Part shown: positions 37,359 through 45,851 of the stretch, piece after piece
Layout of the letters: every line of letters starts with the position of its first letter
Position numbering within the stretch: the stretch's first letter is position 1
Source of the DNA: Jeotgalibacillus sp. ET6
GTDB taxonomy: Bacteria; Bacillota; Bacilli; Bacillales; Jeotgalibacillaceae
Assembly (NCBI RefSeq): GCF_029667115.1
Contig: NZ_JARUIU010000004.1
Location: 186,001 to 250,000, forward strand
Direction of reading: 5' to 3'
DNA length: 64,000 nt
Notes under the pieces: model-generated
Database searches by the model: none
Told to the model about the DNA's origin: nothing
Seen by the model: only the letters and a program-made list of their open reading frames with translations
Translations under genes and position numbers: made by a program

Positions 37359-37582
37359 AAAAAAGGTTTAGACAATACTCAAAAAAGTTAAAAATGAGTT
37401 GTATTTAAATAGTATGAGGGGAGCGTAGCGGAAGACGGCGACTCCAGCAGGATATGACGGCAAGCTTAGACTTCGCAGGGCTAAGCCCAAAAAGGCTCAG
37501 CGCCGTCCCTGCGGAAAGCTTCCGTCTGAAGCGCAGCGAGCCGGCAAAAGAGGCTGAGACAAAATTTGTCCCAGCCTCTTTA
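37359..37582 (+). repeat. Dispersed GC-rich palindromic repeat, copy D
   Basis: The core blocks GGCGACTCCAGCAGGA, GACGGCAAGCTTAGAC, GGCTCAGCGCCGTCCCTGCG and CTGAAGCGCAGCGAGCCGG match the other copies. The left end (AAAAGGTTTAGACAATACTC) is diverged. The right end carries the best-preserved terminus, TTTGTCCCAGCCTCTTT, folded back on its own complement. It lies between katE and dbpA, both on the plus strand. Confidence 0.87.
37546..37582 (+). terminator. Terminator-like hairpin at the right end of repeat copy D
   Basis: AAAGAGGCTGAGACAAA (from 37547) pairs with TTTGTCCCAGCCTCTTT (to 37581) with one A-C mismatch, giving a long hairpin. It would terminate read-through from katE. Confidence 0.7.
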
Positions 37583-37636
37583 CTGTTTAATAGATATGTA
37601 TATTTTAAGGTAATTCTCAAAAAGAAAAAAATAAAG

Positions 37637-37678
37637 AACACGTGCAAGTAGAAGACAACTCATTCTACTACACGTGTT
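37637..37678. promoter_or_regulatory. Long hairpin upstream of the DEAD-box helicase gene
   Basis: AACACGTG (37637-37644) pairs with CACGTGTT (37671-37678), and an inner AGTAGAA/TTCTACT stem sits inside it around a 9-nt loop. There is no T-run, so it is not a plain terminator. It lies 138 bp before the helicase start and could be a 5'-leader structure or a protein-binding palindrome. Confidence 0.5.
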
Positions 37679-37815
37679 GCGATTAACGTAACGCATTTTT
37701 CGATAAATTGCAACTAAAAACTGCAATAGACAACAGCCGGGATGACTGGGCTGAAAAACTGGTATAATACTTGGGAAACAGATGTTTTTAAGCGATTTTA
37801 TTAAAGGAGTTTATT

Positions 37816-39264
37816 ATGACAAAGAAGAATTTTAATGATTTCTCACTAAGTGAGGATATCTTGAGTGCACTGAACCGTTTGGATTACAAGCAGCCTACAC
37901 CCGTTCAGCAAAAAGTGATTCCGGTCGTCCTTGAAAAGAGAGATGGAATTGTTAAGTCAAAGACAGGCAGCGGCAAAACTGCGGCTTTCGGCATTCCTCT
38001 ATGCGAGCTGGTTGAATGGGAAGAAAATAAGCCGCAGGTGCTCATATTGACGCCAACGCGTGAGCTTGCTGATCAAATTAAAGAAGACATTACAGCTATA
38101 GGCCGTTTTAAAAGAATTAAAGCAATCGCTATTTACGGAAAACAGCCTTTTGTTCATCAAAAAACAGAATTAAAGCAAAAAAATCACATGGTTGCAGGTA
38201 CTCCCGGGCGTGTGCTTGACCATATTCAAAAAGGAACCCTGTCGATTGATAAGATTGACTATTTAATTATTGATGAGGCGGACGAAATGCTGAGTATGGG
38301 GTTTATTGATCAAGTGGAGGCAATTATTAAGGAACTTCCATCAGAGCGGACAACGATGCTTTTCTCAGCTACACTGCCTGAAAAAGTTGCTCAACTCGGT
38401 GATTTATACATGAATGATCCTGTCAAAATTGAGATCGAATCATCTCACTCAATAGATTCTCACATTCACCACTCTTTTTACCGAACAGATTCAGCCGGAA
38501 AACTCAGCCTGTTAAAATCAGTTACCGTCGTTGAAAATCCCGATACATGCATTATTTTCTGCAGTACAAAGGATCGGGTGGATGAGCTTGTACAAGAGCT
38601 GGATCGCTCCGGCTACACATGTGATAAGCTTCATGGCGGTATGGTACAGGAAGATAGGTTTGCGGTAATGAATGATTTTAAACGGGGAGATTTTCGGTAT
38701 TTAGTGGCGACAGATGTGGCAGCAAGAGGAATAGATATCGAAAACATATCGCTTGTGATTAATTATGATTTTCCTTCTAAAAATGAAAGCTATGTGCACA
38801 GAATTGGCAGAACTGGCCGTGCCGGCAAAACAGGAAAAGCCATCACGTTCGTTACTCCCAAACAGGAACACTATTTAACAGAATTAGAAGCTTTTATCGG
38901 TTTTCAGTTAAATGAAAAAGTCCCTCCATCCGAAGTAGAGGCAGCTCAGAAAACAAATGATTTTGAGACCAAAATGGATGTCCTGCCTGATATAAAAACA
39001 AATAAAAAAGAACGCGTAAGTGAAGATATTATGAAGCTGTATTTTAATGGCGGAAAGAAAAAGAAGCTGAGAGCAGTGGATTTTGTAGGAACCATCGCCA
39101 AAATCGATGGAATAGAAGCGCAGGATATCGGCATCATTACCATTCAGGAAAACGTTACCTATATAGAAATACTAAATGGAAAAGGTCCTATGGTGCTTCA
39201 AAAGATGAAAAGTACTCCGGTGAAAGGAAAGCAGCTGAAAGTTCACCCAGCGAGAGAAAAATGA
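37816..39264 (+). CDS. dbpA: DEAD-box ATP-dependent RNA helicase with 23S rRNA-binding domain
   Basis: A 482-residue helicase matching Bacillus DbpA/YxiN (about 479). Helicase motifs in order: [10 protein letters not shown] (I), PTRELADQ (Ia), TPGRVLDH (Ib), DEAD in [12 protein letters not shown] (II), SAT (III), [13 protein letters not shown] (IV), [11 protein letters not shown] (V), [10 protein letters not shown] (VI). The C-terminal 75 residues, starting near [25 protein letters not shown], form the DbpA RRM-like domain that binds hairpin 92 of 23S rRNA. It acts in large-subunit assembly. Start ATG 37816 follows TAAAGGAG. Confidence 0.95.
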   Translation: MTKKNFNDFSLSEDILSALNRLDYKQPTPVQQKVIPVVLEKRDGIVKSKTGSGKTAAFGIPLCELVEWEENKPQVLILTPTRELADQIKEDITAIGRFKRIKAIAIYGKQPFVHQKTELKQKNHMVAGTPGRVLDHIQKGTLSIDKIDYLIIDEADEMLSMGFIDQVEAIIKELPSERTTMLFSATLPEKVAQLGDLYMNDPVKIEIESSHSIDSHIHHSFYRTDSAGKLSLLKSVTVVENPDTCIIFCSTKDRVDELVQELDRSGYTCDKLHGGMVQEDRFAVMNDFKRGDFRYLVATDVAARGIDIENISLVINYDFPSKNESYVHRIGRTGRAGKTGKAITFVTPKQEHYLTELEAFIGFQLNEKVPPSEVEAAQKTNDFETKMDVLPDIKTNKKERVSEDIMKLYFNGGKKKKLRAVDFVGTIAKIDGIEAQDIGIITIQENVTYIEILNGKGPMVLQKMKSTPVKGKQLKVHPAREK

Positions 39265-39293
39265 CTGAGTGGGGCAAGCTGCCTCTCTCAGTC
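39263..39293. terminator. Hairpin between dbpA and the STAS gene
   Basis: GACTGAG (39263-39269) pairs with CTCAGTC (39287-39293), with an inner GGGCA/TGCC pairing. It overlaps the dbpA stop codon and lies between converging genes; no T-run on the plus strand, so confidence is moderate. Confidence 0.55.
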
Positions 39294-39299
39294 CATTAT

Positions 39300-39788
39300 T
39301 TAAACAAGTTCTTTTTTTTCAAAAATAAGCCCTTTTTTATTCATCAAATGCTGCAATGCCGATCTGAAGTTGGAGAATGCCTGAATGGTGGCAAGGTTAA
39401 TTTGCCCGTGTTCCACCATGCGTTGAATTAAAACAGGGGAGAATCCCACATACAGCGCTTCTATACCCATTAACTGAAGGGCGACAGTCAAATCATCAAT
39501 CTGCCTGCTTAACAGGGCAAACCCGTTTTCATCTAAATCCTCGTACGATAATCCCGTAAAATCAATGATTGCATGCTCTATTTGGCGATTCACACACCCT
39601 TGTAAAATCTTAGTCTGTATATGGTTAAAACGATAGTCTGACAGCTGTCCAAGCAATGGAACCAGAATGGTATCAGGTATGATAGAAGAGATAATCGGTG
39701 CAGAAAGATCTTCAATAATAGATTCAAGTTCTCCAACCTTTTCTGTCAGCAGCAGGTTTTCTTGTGTCAGTTTTTCCATTTCATTCAC
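39300..39788 (-). CDS. STAS-domain protein, RsbR-like, without sensor domain
   Basis: A protein of about 162 residues. An N-terminal coiled-coil-like helix (MEKLTQENLLLTEKVGELESIIEDL shortened here to residues 1-28) leads into the RsbR-type linker SAPIISSIIPDTILVPLLGQL and a STAS domain with IIDFTGLS and LQLMGIEALYVGFSPVLIQRMV. RsbR paralogues form the stressosome that controls sigma-B; this one lacks the N-terminal globin-like sensor. The start is uncertain: GTG 39788 has AGGGG 11 nt upstream, TTG 39797 is too close to that site. A role in general-stress control would fit the nearby sigma-B-like katE promoter, but the link is inferred. Confidence 0.72.
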   Translation of the reverse strand: MNEMEKLTQENLLLTEKVGELESIIEDLSAPIISSIIPDTILVPLLGQLSDYRFNHIQTKILQGCVNRQIEHAIIDFTGLSYEDLDENGFALLSRQIDDLTVALQLMGIEALYVGFSPVLIQRMVEHGQINLATIQAFSNFRSALQHLMNKKGLIFEKKELV

Positions 39789-40051
39789 AGTTAACAAGTC
39801 CCCTTTTTTCTTTTGTAATCCATTACTTTTATCCTTATTTTACTCCCCTAAGTATGAAGTAACATTCTTATTTTACCACATTTTTATAATTGGATTGTTA
39901 ATAAAAAGAAAATGATAATAGTTTAGCGGGGTAGTGAAATGAACAGCGTTGCTATAAATATATCCTGCGACATATTTGAACGGAAAAGCGTGCCCTGTGT
40001 AATTAATCTGTCAGGAAATTTGATGACACAGCCTTAACGGTAGTTGAGGTA

Positions 40052-40666
40052 TCATCCAAATACCATAAAGCCTCCAATTCCTACGAAAAGAGTGAAGATA
40101 AACGCAAGAATTCCGGTAATCAAGACAACAGCGAATCCTTTCCAGGAGGAAAATTGATGGAGGACACCGACGCCCTTACTCATAATAATAATTGTGAAAA
40201 TTCCTGTGATTGCATTAAGAATGGCTATAATAATTTCCAAGCCAAAATCACTGTTTGCAGAAATCTCAGTTTCGGAAGCAATAAAAAATTGCTCGCCGGC
40301 AATCAAAACGATAATTAGTAACAGGATTGAAAAGATCATTCGTGGAATATACATCGCTCCCATACCTTTAAACATTACTTTTAAGCTGCTCTTCCCACCG
40401 AAAACTTTCCCTATCAGGGTGAAGGATACTGTAGTTAAAAAAGCCGTGGCAATTCCCATGAGCATGCCAAGTGGTATCGAAAGAAGGACAAGGGAAAGTG
40501 TGGAAAAGTCATTGACTACGCTTTTGCCCTGCAAATTACTTAATCCCGAGCTGATACCGGCAATTCCCGTAATTAGCAGAGCAAACCATATAGATGTATC
40601 CTCCGCCACTTCTTTAACAGTTTTTTTAGGCTTGGTCCAAACGGATAGAAACGGATTACCTTTCAT
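40052..40666 (-). CDS. YIP1 family membrane protein
   Basis: A 204-residue membrane protein with five hydrophobic segments (about 27-47, 58-82, 105-128, 142-165, 178-200). The N-terminal NPFLSVWTKPKKTVKEV (W-x-P-xxT) is the hallmark of bacterial YIP1 proteins. The start ATG 40666 follows AGGAGTGAG. The function of the bacterial family is unknown. Single gene, convergent with a short untranslated stretch. Confidence 0.85.
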   Translation of the reverse strand: MKGNPFLSVWTKPKKTVKEVAEDTSIWFALLITGIAGISSGLSNLQGKSVVNDFSTLSLVLLSIPLGMLMGIATAFLTTVSFTLIGKVFGGKSSLKVMFKGMGAMYIPRMIFSILLLIIVLIAGEQFFIASETEISANSDFGLEIIIAILNAITGIFTIIIMSKGVGVLHQFSSWKGFAVVLITGILAFIFTLFVGIGGFMVFG

Positions 40667-40922
40667 TAACTCACTCCTCGTTATTAAATTTATGTATGCA
40701 CAGTTTTAAATTTCCATAAATGTAATCTATTAAACATTAGGGTGCACATATTTGAAAATGAAGTGAGTCTTTATTGTTATTATTTACAAAATAAATTATT
40801 TATAAGTTTACAATTTATAAAAATATGTAAATATGTTTTATTTATAATTTATTTTATGGGAATAAATTCCCTTTATACTTATCTTTGTATTCATTTATGA
40901 TTATGCTTTAGAGGTGAACGAA
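40667..40922. other. Very AT-rich intergenic region
   Basis: The stretch 40770-40860 is almost wholly A+T with several TTTATAA/TTATAAA-like words. It must contain the YIP1 promoter and could also drive the short ORF at 40923. No palindrome or structured RNA stands out. Confidence 0.5.
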
Positions 40923-41006
40923 TTGGAAAGTCAGCTTGGCCAAGGATATGCTGAAACCGGTGAGCATGTCCTTAAGGAAACTCTTCACCCCAATTCTGAA
41001 GGCTGA
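40923..41006 (+). CDS. Possible 27-residue peptide
   Basis: TTG 40923 lies 8 nt after GAGGTGA and opens a 27-codon frame ending at TGA 41006. The product is charged and hydrophilic (starts MESQLGQGYAETGEHV), with no signal or membrane segment. The good ribosome binding site and the AT-rich upstream region argue for a real gene; the very short length argues against. It faces the EamA gene. Confidence 0.35.
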   Translation: MESQLGQGYAETGEHVLKETLHPNSEG

Positions 41007-41024
41007 AACATGCTTATCCCAGCA

Positions 41025-41900
41025 CTACTTCTTCTCAGTGGCTTTGTTGTTTAAGTAAACCCCTGCAAAAACCAACATTCCTCCTGCAATCTGCACCCAA
41101 GTAATCGTCTGTCCCAGCGCCAGGGATATGATCGCTGTAAATACAGGAATCAGGTAGAGGTAGATACCTACACGGGATGCATCAGTGTGCCGTAACGAAA
41201 TATTCCAAAATACAAACGCGCCTGCGCTTGGGAATAAACCCATATAGAGCAGACCGAGCTTACCTGGGGTACTCAGAGCCTCAGGGAGTCCTAAATAGAT
41301 AACAGCAGGGCTTATTAGCAAAAGACCGATGGCTGAAGAGACAGTTAAGGATGCAATAGGAGGGATGGCTGCCTTTACTCTGCCTAAAATTGAATAGAAA
41401 GACCATAGCAAAACAGCTGTAAGCATGATTAAATCACCGTTATTGAACTCAACTGATAACAACTGGGATAATTCCCCTTTTGAAAGGACAAGCAGCACTC
41501 CGCTGCAAGAGATAAGCAGACTAAAAGCGTTTTGTCTGGTCAATCGCTCCCTCATTAGCAGAGCAGAGAAAAGTGCGATCAGGACTGGGCTCACTGAATT
41601 AACAAGTGATGCATTGACAGGCGTCGTCCAGCGCAAAGCCTCATATAAAAGAAAGTTGTAGCCTATAACCCCTAAGATGGCCATTAGCATTAGGAACTTC
41701 CATTCCTTTAAAACGGTCATCCAATTAGGCTTTTCAATCCATTGTGCCAATGGGATAAGAATAATTAAGGCAATGCTCCACCTTATAAAAGTCATTGTTA
41801 ATGGTGTTGTTTCCTGAACAACGCGTTCTCCCAGTATATAATTTCCCGCCCAAAATAGGGGAGCCATACACAAGAACATTACAACTTTATATTTATTCAA
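41025..41900 (-). CDS. EamA/DMT family transporter
   Basis: A 291-residue permease with ten membrane segments arranged as two EamA repeats. Family segments include PLFWAGNYILGERVV in helix 1, TFIRWSIALIILIPL, and in the second half ALLWSFYSILGR and FVFWNISLRHTDASRVGIYLYLIPVF. Likely an exporter of amino acids, nucleosides or other metabolites; the substrate cannot be read. The start is TTG 41900, 8 nt after AAAGGA. Single gene upstream of, and divergent from, the partition cassette. Confidence 0.88.
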   Translation of the reverse strand: MNKYKVVMFLCMAPLFWAGNYILGERVVQETTPLTMTFIRWSIALIILIPLAQWIEKPNWMTVLKEWKFLMLMAILGVIGYNFLLYEALRWTTPVNASLVNSVSPVLIALFSALLMRERLTRQNAFSLLISCSGVLLVLSKGELSQLLSVEFNNGDLIMLTAVLLWSFYSILGRVKAAIPPIASLTVSSAIGLLLISPAVIYLGLPEALSTPGKLGLLYMGLFPSAGAFVFWNISLRHTDASRVGIYLYLIPVFTAIISLALGQTITWVQIAGGMLVFAGVYLNNKATEKK

Positions 41901-42078
41901 GTTCCCCTTCCTTTCGCTTTTATGATAGATTCTTTCATTTTGATAACCATTACTATAAATGACTAGTTTCTATTTTTCTAGCAACTTTTCAAATTATGCC
42001 AAATTACTTGCTATAGTTACAGGTAATTAAGCGCCACTCTTCTATTATTGAAGGGGGCATTTAGAAGCACTTTGAGTG

Positions 42079-42217
42079 TGTATACAAAAATGAAAACATG
42101 TAAACGTTTTTGTATACATGTTGTAAACAAAAACGTATTCATGTAAACAAAAGTGTATACATGCTGGTATGAAAGTATGCATACATGAATGTAAACGTGT
42201 ATACGTTAATGTATACA
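42079..42217 (+). repeat. Centromere-like iteron array (parC candidate)
   Basis: Ten copies of an octamer TGTAWACR occur in 139 bp, starting at 42079, 42099, 42111, 42122, 42142, 42154, 42178 (one mismatch), 42190, 42198 and 42210; a degenerate copy lies near 42166. Steps are mostly 11-12 or 20 bp, close to one or two helical turns, so the copies face one side of the DNA. The variant TGTATACA is self-complementary. The array lies directly upstream of the ParM-like gene and its promoter, as in type II plasmid partition loci, where the ParR protein binds such repeats as centromere and operator. Confidence 0.85.
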
Positions 42218-42248
42218 ATTAGCAAAATAGAACACAACTAATGAATGA

Positions 42249-42275
42249 TTGACGATTATCATTCTTTTCTATAAT
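42249..42275 (+). promoter_or_regulatory. Promoter of the parM-parR genes
   Basis: TTGACG (42249-42254) and TATAAT (42270-42275) are separated by 15 bp, a slightly short spacer. It lies between the iteron array and the ParM start, so the array-binding protein could repress it. Confidence 0.6.
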
Positions 42276-42339
42276 CTTAACTATAGTGGTAAAAGAAACA
42301 CAGAAAACCATAAAATGTATGAATGAGAGGAATGATTTG

Positions 42340-43524
42340 ATGAGTAATTCTAGAATTGCAGCAATTGATGTAGGAAATGATTCTGTTAAGGCCCTGTTTG
42401 GAAAAACTGATTATGAATTAAATATTCCGAATGTTATTGCGAGAGACCGTGAGGATCGGCCAGTTATCGGCATTGAAGATTTAAATGAAAAGAACCCAGT
42501 GGATGGTATTCATATTCGTGTCCACTCCCCTGCTTTAAAGGATAACAACGCCATTTATCGTGTGGGTAATTTAGCAACGAAAAGCGATAATGCAATGGAG
42601 TTAGACCCGGGCAGCAGCAAATCAGAAGAAGATCAATCACTGGTTATGCTATTTGCAACACTTGCCTTGGATGCTGTCAGACCCAACAATCCAGTGCAAT
42701 TTAAGAAGAATAACAATGTAATAGACGCTAACTATACACTTGGAACCGGATTGCCTTTAAGAGAAGTAAAAGAAGGCAAGGATGTTGGCTTCCGATCGCA
42801 GCTATTAGGGTCTGTTCACCAGGTAGAGTTTTTGGTAACGCCTAAATTTCAGGGGCAGAAAGTAAATATTAAGTTTGAAGAAGTGAAAGTGTATCCTGAG
42901 GGCTTTGCGGCATTTATCAATCTCGTAATGGATAATGACGGCAACATTACAAATCGTGATTTAATTGACAAGCAGATTTTGATTCAGGATATTGGAGGCT
43001 TGTCTACAGATATCGCGGTAATAAGAAACCGCAATGTCGACGATGATAAGGCGCAGGGCTTTAATTTAGGGGTTTCTGAGTCCTTGGAAGCCATCCGTGA
43101 GGAAATTCGAACAAAGCACGGTGTAGAGCTCGATACACGTCGTGACGTAGTGGATATCATTACAAAGAAAAATGATCGCAACCACATCATGGTGAAAGGC
43201 AGCCGGACAAGCGTTCACGATATTACCGACCGCATTTTACTTGACCTGGCAAAGAAAGAGTACCGTCACCTGCGCAACGTATGGCAGAAGAATTCCCAAA
43301 CAGAGATTTGCTACTTCGTTGGAGGAGGAGCAATGGTTCTTAAGGAATATATTAAAACGCTAAATAATAACCTGGATGGCTACAATATTGAGTTTTTCGA
43401 GGACGAAAAAGAGAGCATCTGGATGATGGCCAATGCTTACTACAAACTAATTTCTGATTTTGATCGAAAAAATAATAAAGCAGCTGCGCAAGATCCAAAA
43501 GAGAAAAAAGCAGCTGTTAAGTAA
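42340..43524 (+). CDS. ParM/StbA-type actin-like partition ATPase
   Basis: A 394-residue actin-fold protein starting at ATG 42340, 7 nt after GAGAGGAA; the frame is open to 42286 without a site. Actin-family motifs are present: phosphate-1 AAIDVGNDSVKALFG (about 7-21), phosphate-2 ILIQDIGGLSTDIAVI (about 213-228) and the adenosine motif CYFVGGGAMVLKEY (about 327-340). The C-terminal 15 residues are Lys/Ala-rich and probably disordered. ParM proteins polymerise with ATP to push replicons apart. Downstream lies a ribbon-helix-helix protein gene and upstream an iteron array, completing the type II partition layout. It is unlike chromosomal MreB. Confidence 0.9.
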   Translation: MSNSRIAAIDVGNDSVKALFGKTDYELNIPNVIARDREDRPVIGIEDLNEKNPVDGIHIRVHSPALKDNNAIYRVGNLATKSDNAMELDPGSSKSEEDQSLVMLFATLALDAVRPNNPVQFKKNNNVIDANYTLGTGLPLREVKEGKDVGFRSQLLGSVHQVEFLVTPKFQGQKVNIKFEEVKVYPEGFAAFINLVMDNDGNITNRDLIDKQILIQDIGGLSTDIAVIRNRNVDDDKAQGFNLGVSESLEAIREEIRTKHGVELDTRRDVVDIITKKNDRNHIMVKGSRTSVHDITDRILLDLAKKEYRHLRNVWQKNSQTEICYFVGGGAMVLKEYIKTLNNNLDGYNIEFFEDEKESIWMMANAYYKLISDFDRKNNKAAAQDPKEKKAAVK

Positions 43525-43536
43525 TAGGGGCTTCCT

Positions 43537-44151
43537 ATGAGTAATTCTGATGGAATTAAAAGAGGACAGGCGATTACTTTTCGTCTGCCCTCTGATACTC
43601 CGGACCACCTCATCAGAGAGCTGCAAAAGATTAAAGAATCAGAGCGGAGAAATTTCTCAAGCAAGATAGCGGAATTTGTGTTGGAAGGTGTGGGCAGCCA
43701 GCGCCAGTCCAAGGAGCGTGAGACGGTATCCGTACCCCTTCCAAGGGCTTTAAGTAAAGAACAACGCTCTTGGATCCGCCATTCACATTCAGAAGCACTG
43801 CTTGGGAATATAATCTATCAGCTCCTATCTGACCCTGTTCGGGCTACAGCGATTCTGGCTTCTATGAATAGTACATCTTTAGACATTGATGAAGCGCTCT
43901 ATCTCCAGGAATCGACTCGCGGCAGACGTTCTTCGGAGTCGGTTGTATCGAGAGAATACGAGATTCCAACGGATGATCAGTCACAAGAACATGCTGCCTC
44001 GAGCACTGAATCAAACGAGGATGATCTTATGGACTTTGACTGGGACGCTGCAAAAAAAGAGGCTGAAGAGTTAAAACAGAATCAAGGTGAAGAGAAGGTT
44101 GAAAATATAGATGATCTTCTAGGTGGATTTTTAGATCGCATGAATAAATAA
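43537..44151 (+). CDS. ParR-like centromere-binding protein (ribbon-helix-helix)
   Basis: A 204-residue protein. The N-terminal 60 residues (QAITFRLPSDTPDHLIRELQ, then an S-rich helix ending IAEFVLEGV) have the beta-strand plus two-helix pattern of ribbon-helix-helix DNA-binding domains. A second helical part covers about 70-115. The C-terminal half is acidic and probably disordered until a final helix, IDDLLGGFLDRMNK, which resembles the C-terminal ParM-contacting tails of ParR proteins. ATG 43537 follows the ParM stop by 12 bp. I infer that it binds the array at 42079-42217. Sequence similarity to named ParR proteins is weak by eye. Confidence 0.75.
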   Translation: MSNSDGIKRGQAITFRLPSDTPDHLIRELQKIKESERRNFSSKIAEFVLEGVGSQRQSKERETVSVPLPRALSKEQRSWIRHSHSEALLGNIIYQLLSDPVRATAILASMNSTSLDIDEALYLQESTRGRRSSESVVSREYEIPTDDQSQEHAASSTESNEDDLMDFDWDAAKKEAEELKQNQGEEKVENIDDLLGGFLDRMNK

Positions 44152-44188
44152 TGTGTTCGGAAAACCGAGCCCTGCATTTTAAAAAAAT

Positions 44189-44226
44189 AAAAAGGCGTAT
44201 ATTAACAAAATATACGCCTTTTTGTT
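44189..44226. terminator. Bidirectional terminator after the partition genes
   Basis: A perfect 15-bp stem (AAAAAGGCGTATATT at 44189-44203, complement at 44209-44223) with a 5-nt loop has A-rich and T-rich flanks, so it works for both the parR transcript and the converging minus-strand gene. Confidence 0.92.
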
Positions 44227-44265
44227 TATTTAATTCCAATAAAATGAATAAAATATAAAAATATA

Positions 44266-44457
44266 TTATTCATTTTCCTTTTTATGCTTGTTTCTTCTGC
44301 TATTCATAAATAAAATTACTGCGCCTAATGTGGAGAAAAACAGAACCAGGTAATCCACCGGCTTAGGGTCGTCTGCTGTTACGATGATATAAAAAATGCG
44401 AATTGCATTTAACAGTAAAATTACACTGAAAACTAAATCCAATTTACGTAGATTCAT
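44266..44457 (-). CDS. Small two-helix membrane protein
   Basis: A 63-residue protein with two hydrophobic segments (about 7-26 and 36-52) and a basic tail (SRRNKHKKENE). ATG 44457 lies 8 nt after GGAGGTG. No family is recognised. It is on the opposite strand to the partition genes and downstream of pepT. Confidence 0.65.
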   Translation of the reverse strand: MNLRKLDLVFSVILLLNAIRIFYIIVTADDPKPVDYLVLFFSTLGAVILFMNSRRNKHKKENE

Positions 44458-44573
44458 TATGTAAACACCTCCATTCCAATTCGTTCATAATAGGAAAAGG
44501 GACTCTGGAAGTCCCTTTACCGAACTGACTGTTCAATTGGTGAAACCGAAACAAGTACCAAGGGTATGATCGA

Positions 44574-45812
44574 TTATTCTGCGCCTTCGGATTCAAACAA
44601 CTTAACAATTTCAATAATGGTATGAGTTGCTTTTTCCATATTGTCAACTGAGATATATTCATACTTGCCATGAAAGTTTTCGCCGCCTGTGAAAATGTTG
44701 GGGGTTGGAAGACCCATATAAGAGAGTTGAGAACCATCTGTGCCACCGCGAATCGGCTCGATAATGGCCGGAATATCCAATCGGCTCATTGCTTTTTGAG
44801 CAATATCGACAATATGTCGAACGGGTTCTATTTTTTCACCCATATTATAGTATTGATCTTCTATTTCCAGAGAAACGGTACCGCTGCCATGCTTTGCATT
44901 TACTTCATTAACGACGCGTGTCAGCAGCTTCTTGCGATCATCAAACTTCACCCTGTCGTGGTCGCGGATAATATAATCCATCACTGTTTTTTCAACGCTG
45001 CCGTCTAAGTTCATCAGATGAAAGAAACCTTCATATCCTGTTGTGAATTCTGGTGCCTCATCAAGCGGCAGCATTCGATTTAATTCCATTGCAATTTTAA
45101 TGGAATTGACCATTTTATTTTTTGCAGTTCCAGGATGCACGTTGGTTCCATTTATAACAACTCGTGCTCCTGCAGCATTAAAGCTCTCAAATTGAAGCTC
45201 CCCAAGAGGACCTCCGTCCACTGTGTAAGCATACTTTGCGCCGAACGCTTGTACATCAAACTTATGAGGACCACGGCCAATTTCTTCATCAGGTGTGAAA
45301 GCCACTCTGATTTTTCCGTGCTTAATTTCAGGGTGCTGAATAAAATAGTGCATGGCTGTCATAATTTCACTTATACCTGCTTTATTATCTGCACCAAGTA
45401 AAGTAGTGCCGTCTGTTGTGATCAAGGTATGGCCAATATAATTAGAAAGCTCCGGGAATTCTCTTAACGAAAGGACAATATTTAGCTTTTCATTTAATAA
45501 CAGGTCAGTGCCTTCATACTGTTCAACGATCTGAGGCTGAACATTTGTCCCCGTAAAATCAGTGGCTGTATCTACATGAGCCAGGAATCCGATTGTGGGA
45601 ACCGGTTTGTCTGTATTGGATGGGAGTGTGGCCATTAAATAGCCGTTTTCATCAATTGAAACCTCTTCCATTCCAATTTCCTTTAATTCGTCAGAGAGCA
45701 GATTAAGCAAATCCCACTGTTTAGCAGTGGAAGGAGTAGACACTTCTTTCGGGTCTGATTGAGTATCAATTTTTGCATATGTAGTTAAACGTTGAATTAA
45801 ATCCTGTTTCAT
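44574..45812 (-). CDS. pepT: Peptidase T (tripeptide aminopeptidase)
   Basis: A 412-residue M20 di-zinc aminopeptidase that removes the N-terminal residue of tripeptides in the cytoplasm. Zinc-site segments: [47 protein letters not shown], and [26 protein letters not shown] near the C-terminus. ATG 45812 is chosen because AGGAGG lies 8 nt upstream; the 27 upstream codons overlap the hairpin after ribU. Single gene with its own promoter region. Confidence 0.95.
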   Translation of the reverse strand: MKQDLIQRLTTYAKIDTQSDPKEVSTPSTAKQWDLLNLLSDELKEIGMEEVSIDENGYLMATLPSNTDKPVPTIGFLAHVDTATDFTGTNVQPQIVEQYEGTDLLLNEKLNIVLSLREFPELSNYIGHTLITTDGTTLLGADNKAGISEIMTAMHYFIQHPEIKHGKIRVAFTPDEEIGRGPHKFDVQAFGAKYAYTVDGGPLGELQFESFNAAGARVVINGTNVHPGTAKNKMVNSIKIAMELNRMLPLDEAPEFTTGYEGFFHLMNLDGSVEKTVMDYIIRDHDRVKFDDRKKLLTRVVNEVNAKHGSGTVSLEIEDQYYNMGEKIEPVRHIVDIAQKAMSRLDIPAIIEPIRGGTDGSQLSYMGLPTPNIFTGGENFHGKYEYISVDNMEKATHTIIEIVKLFESEGAE

Positions 45813-45851
45813 AGATGAATCCTCCTGTTTTTTCTCAAGTATAACATTTAA

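Noticed and set aside
37454-37651. 65-codon ORF in repeat copy D
   Set aside because: It reads through the repeat core and its hairpin; similar chance frames occur in other copies.
39939-40037. 32-codon ORF starting ATG behind GGGGTAG
   Set aside because: Binding site is weak and the peptide has no recognisable features; not enough to call a gene.
42245-42266. Fur-box-like GATTATCATT before parM
   Set aside because: Only a half match to the Fur consensus and it is explained by the promoter region; no iron genes nearby.
44460-44467. Single TGTAAACA octamer near the small membrane protein gene at 44266
   Set aside because: One copy of an AT-rich octamer is expected by chance; not a second centromere site.
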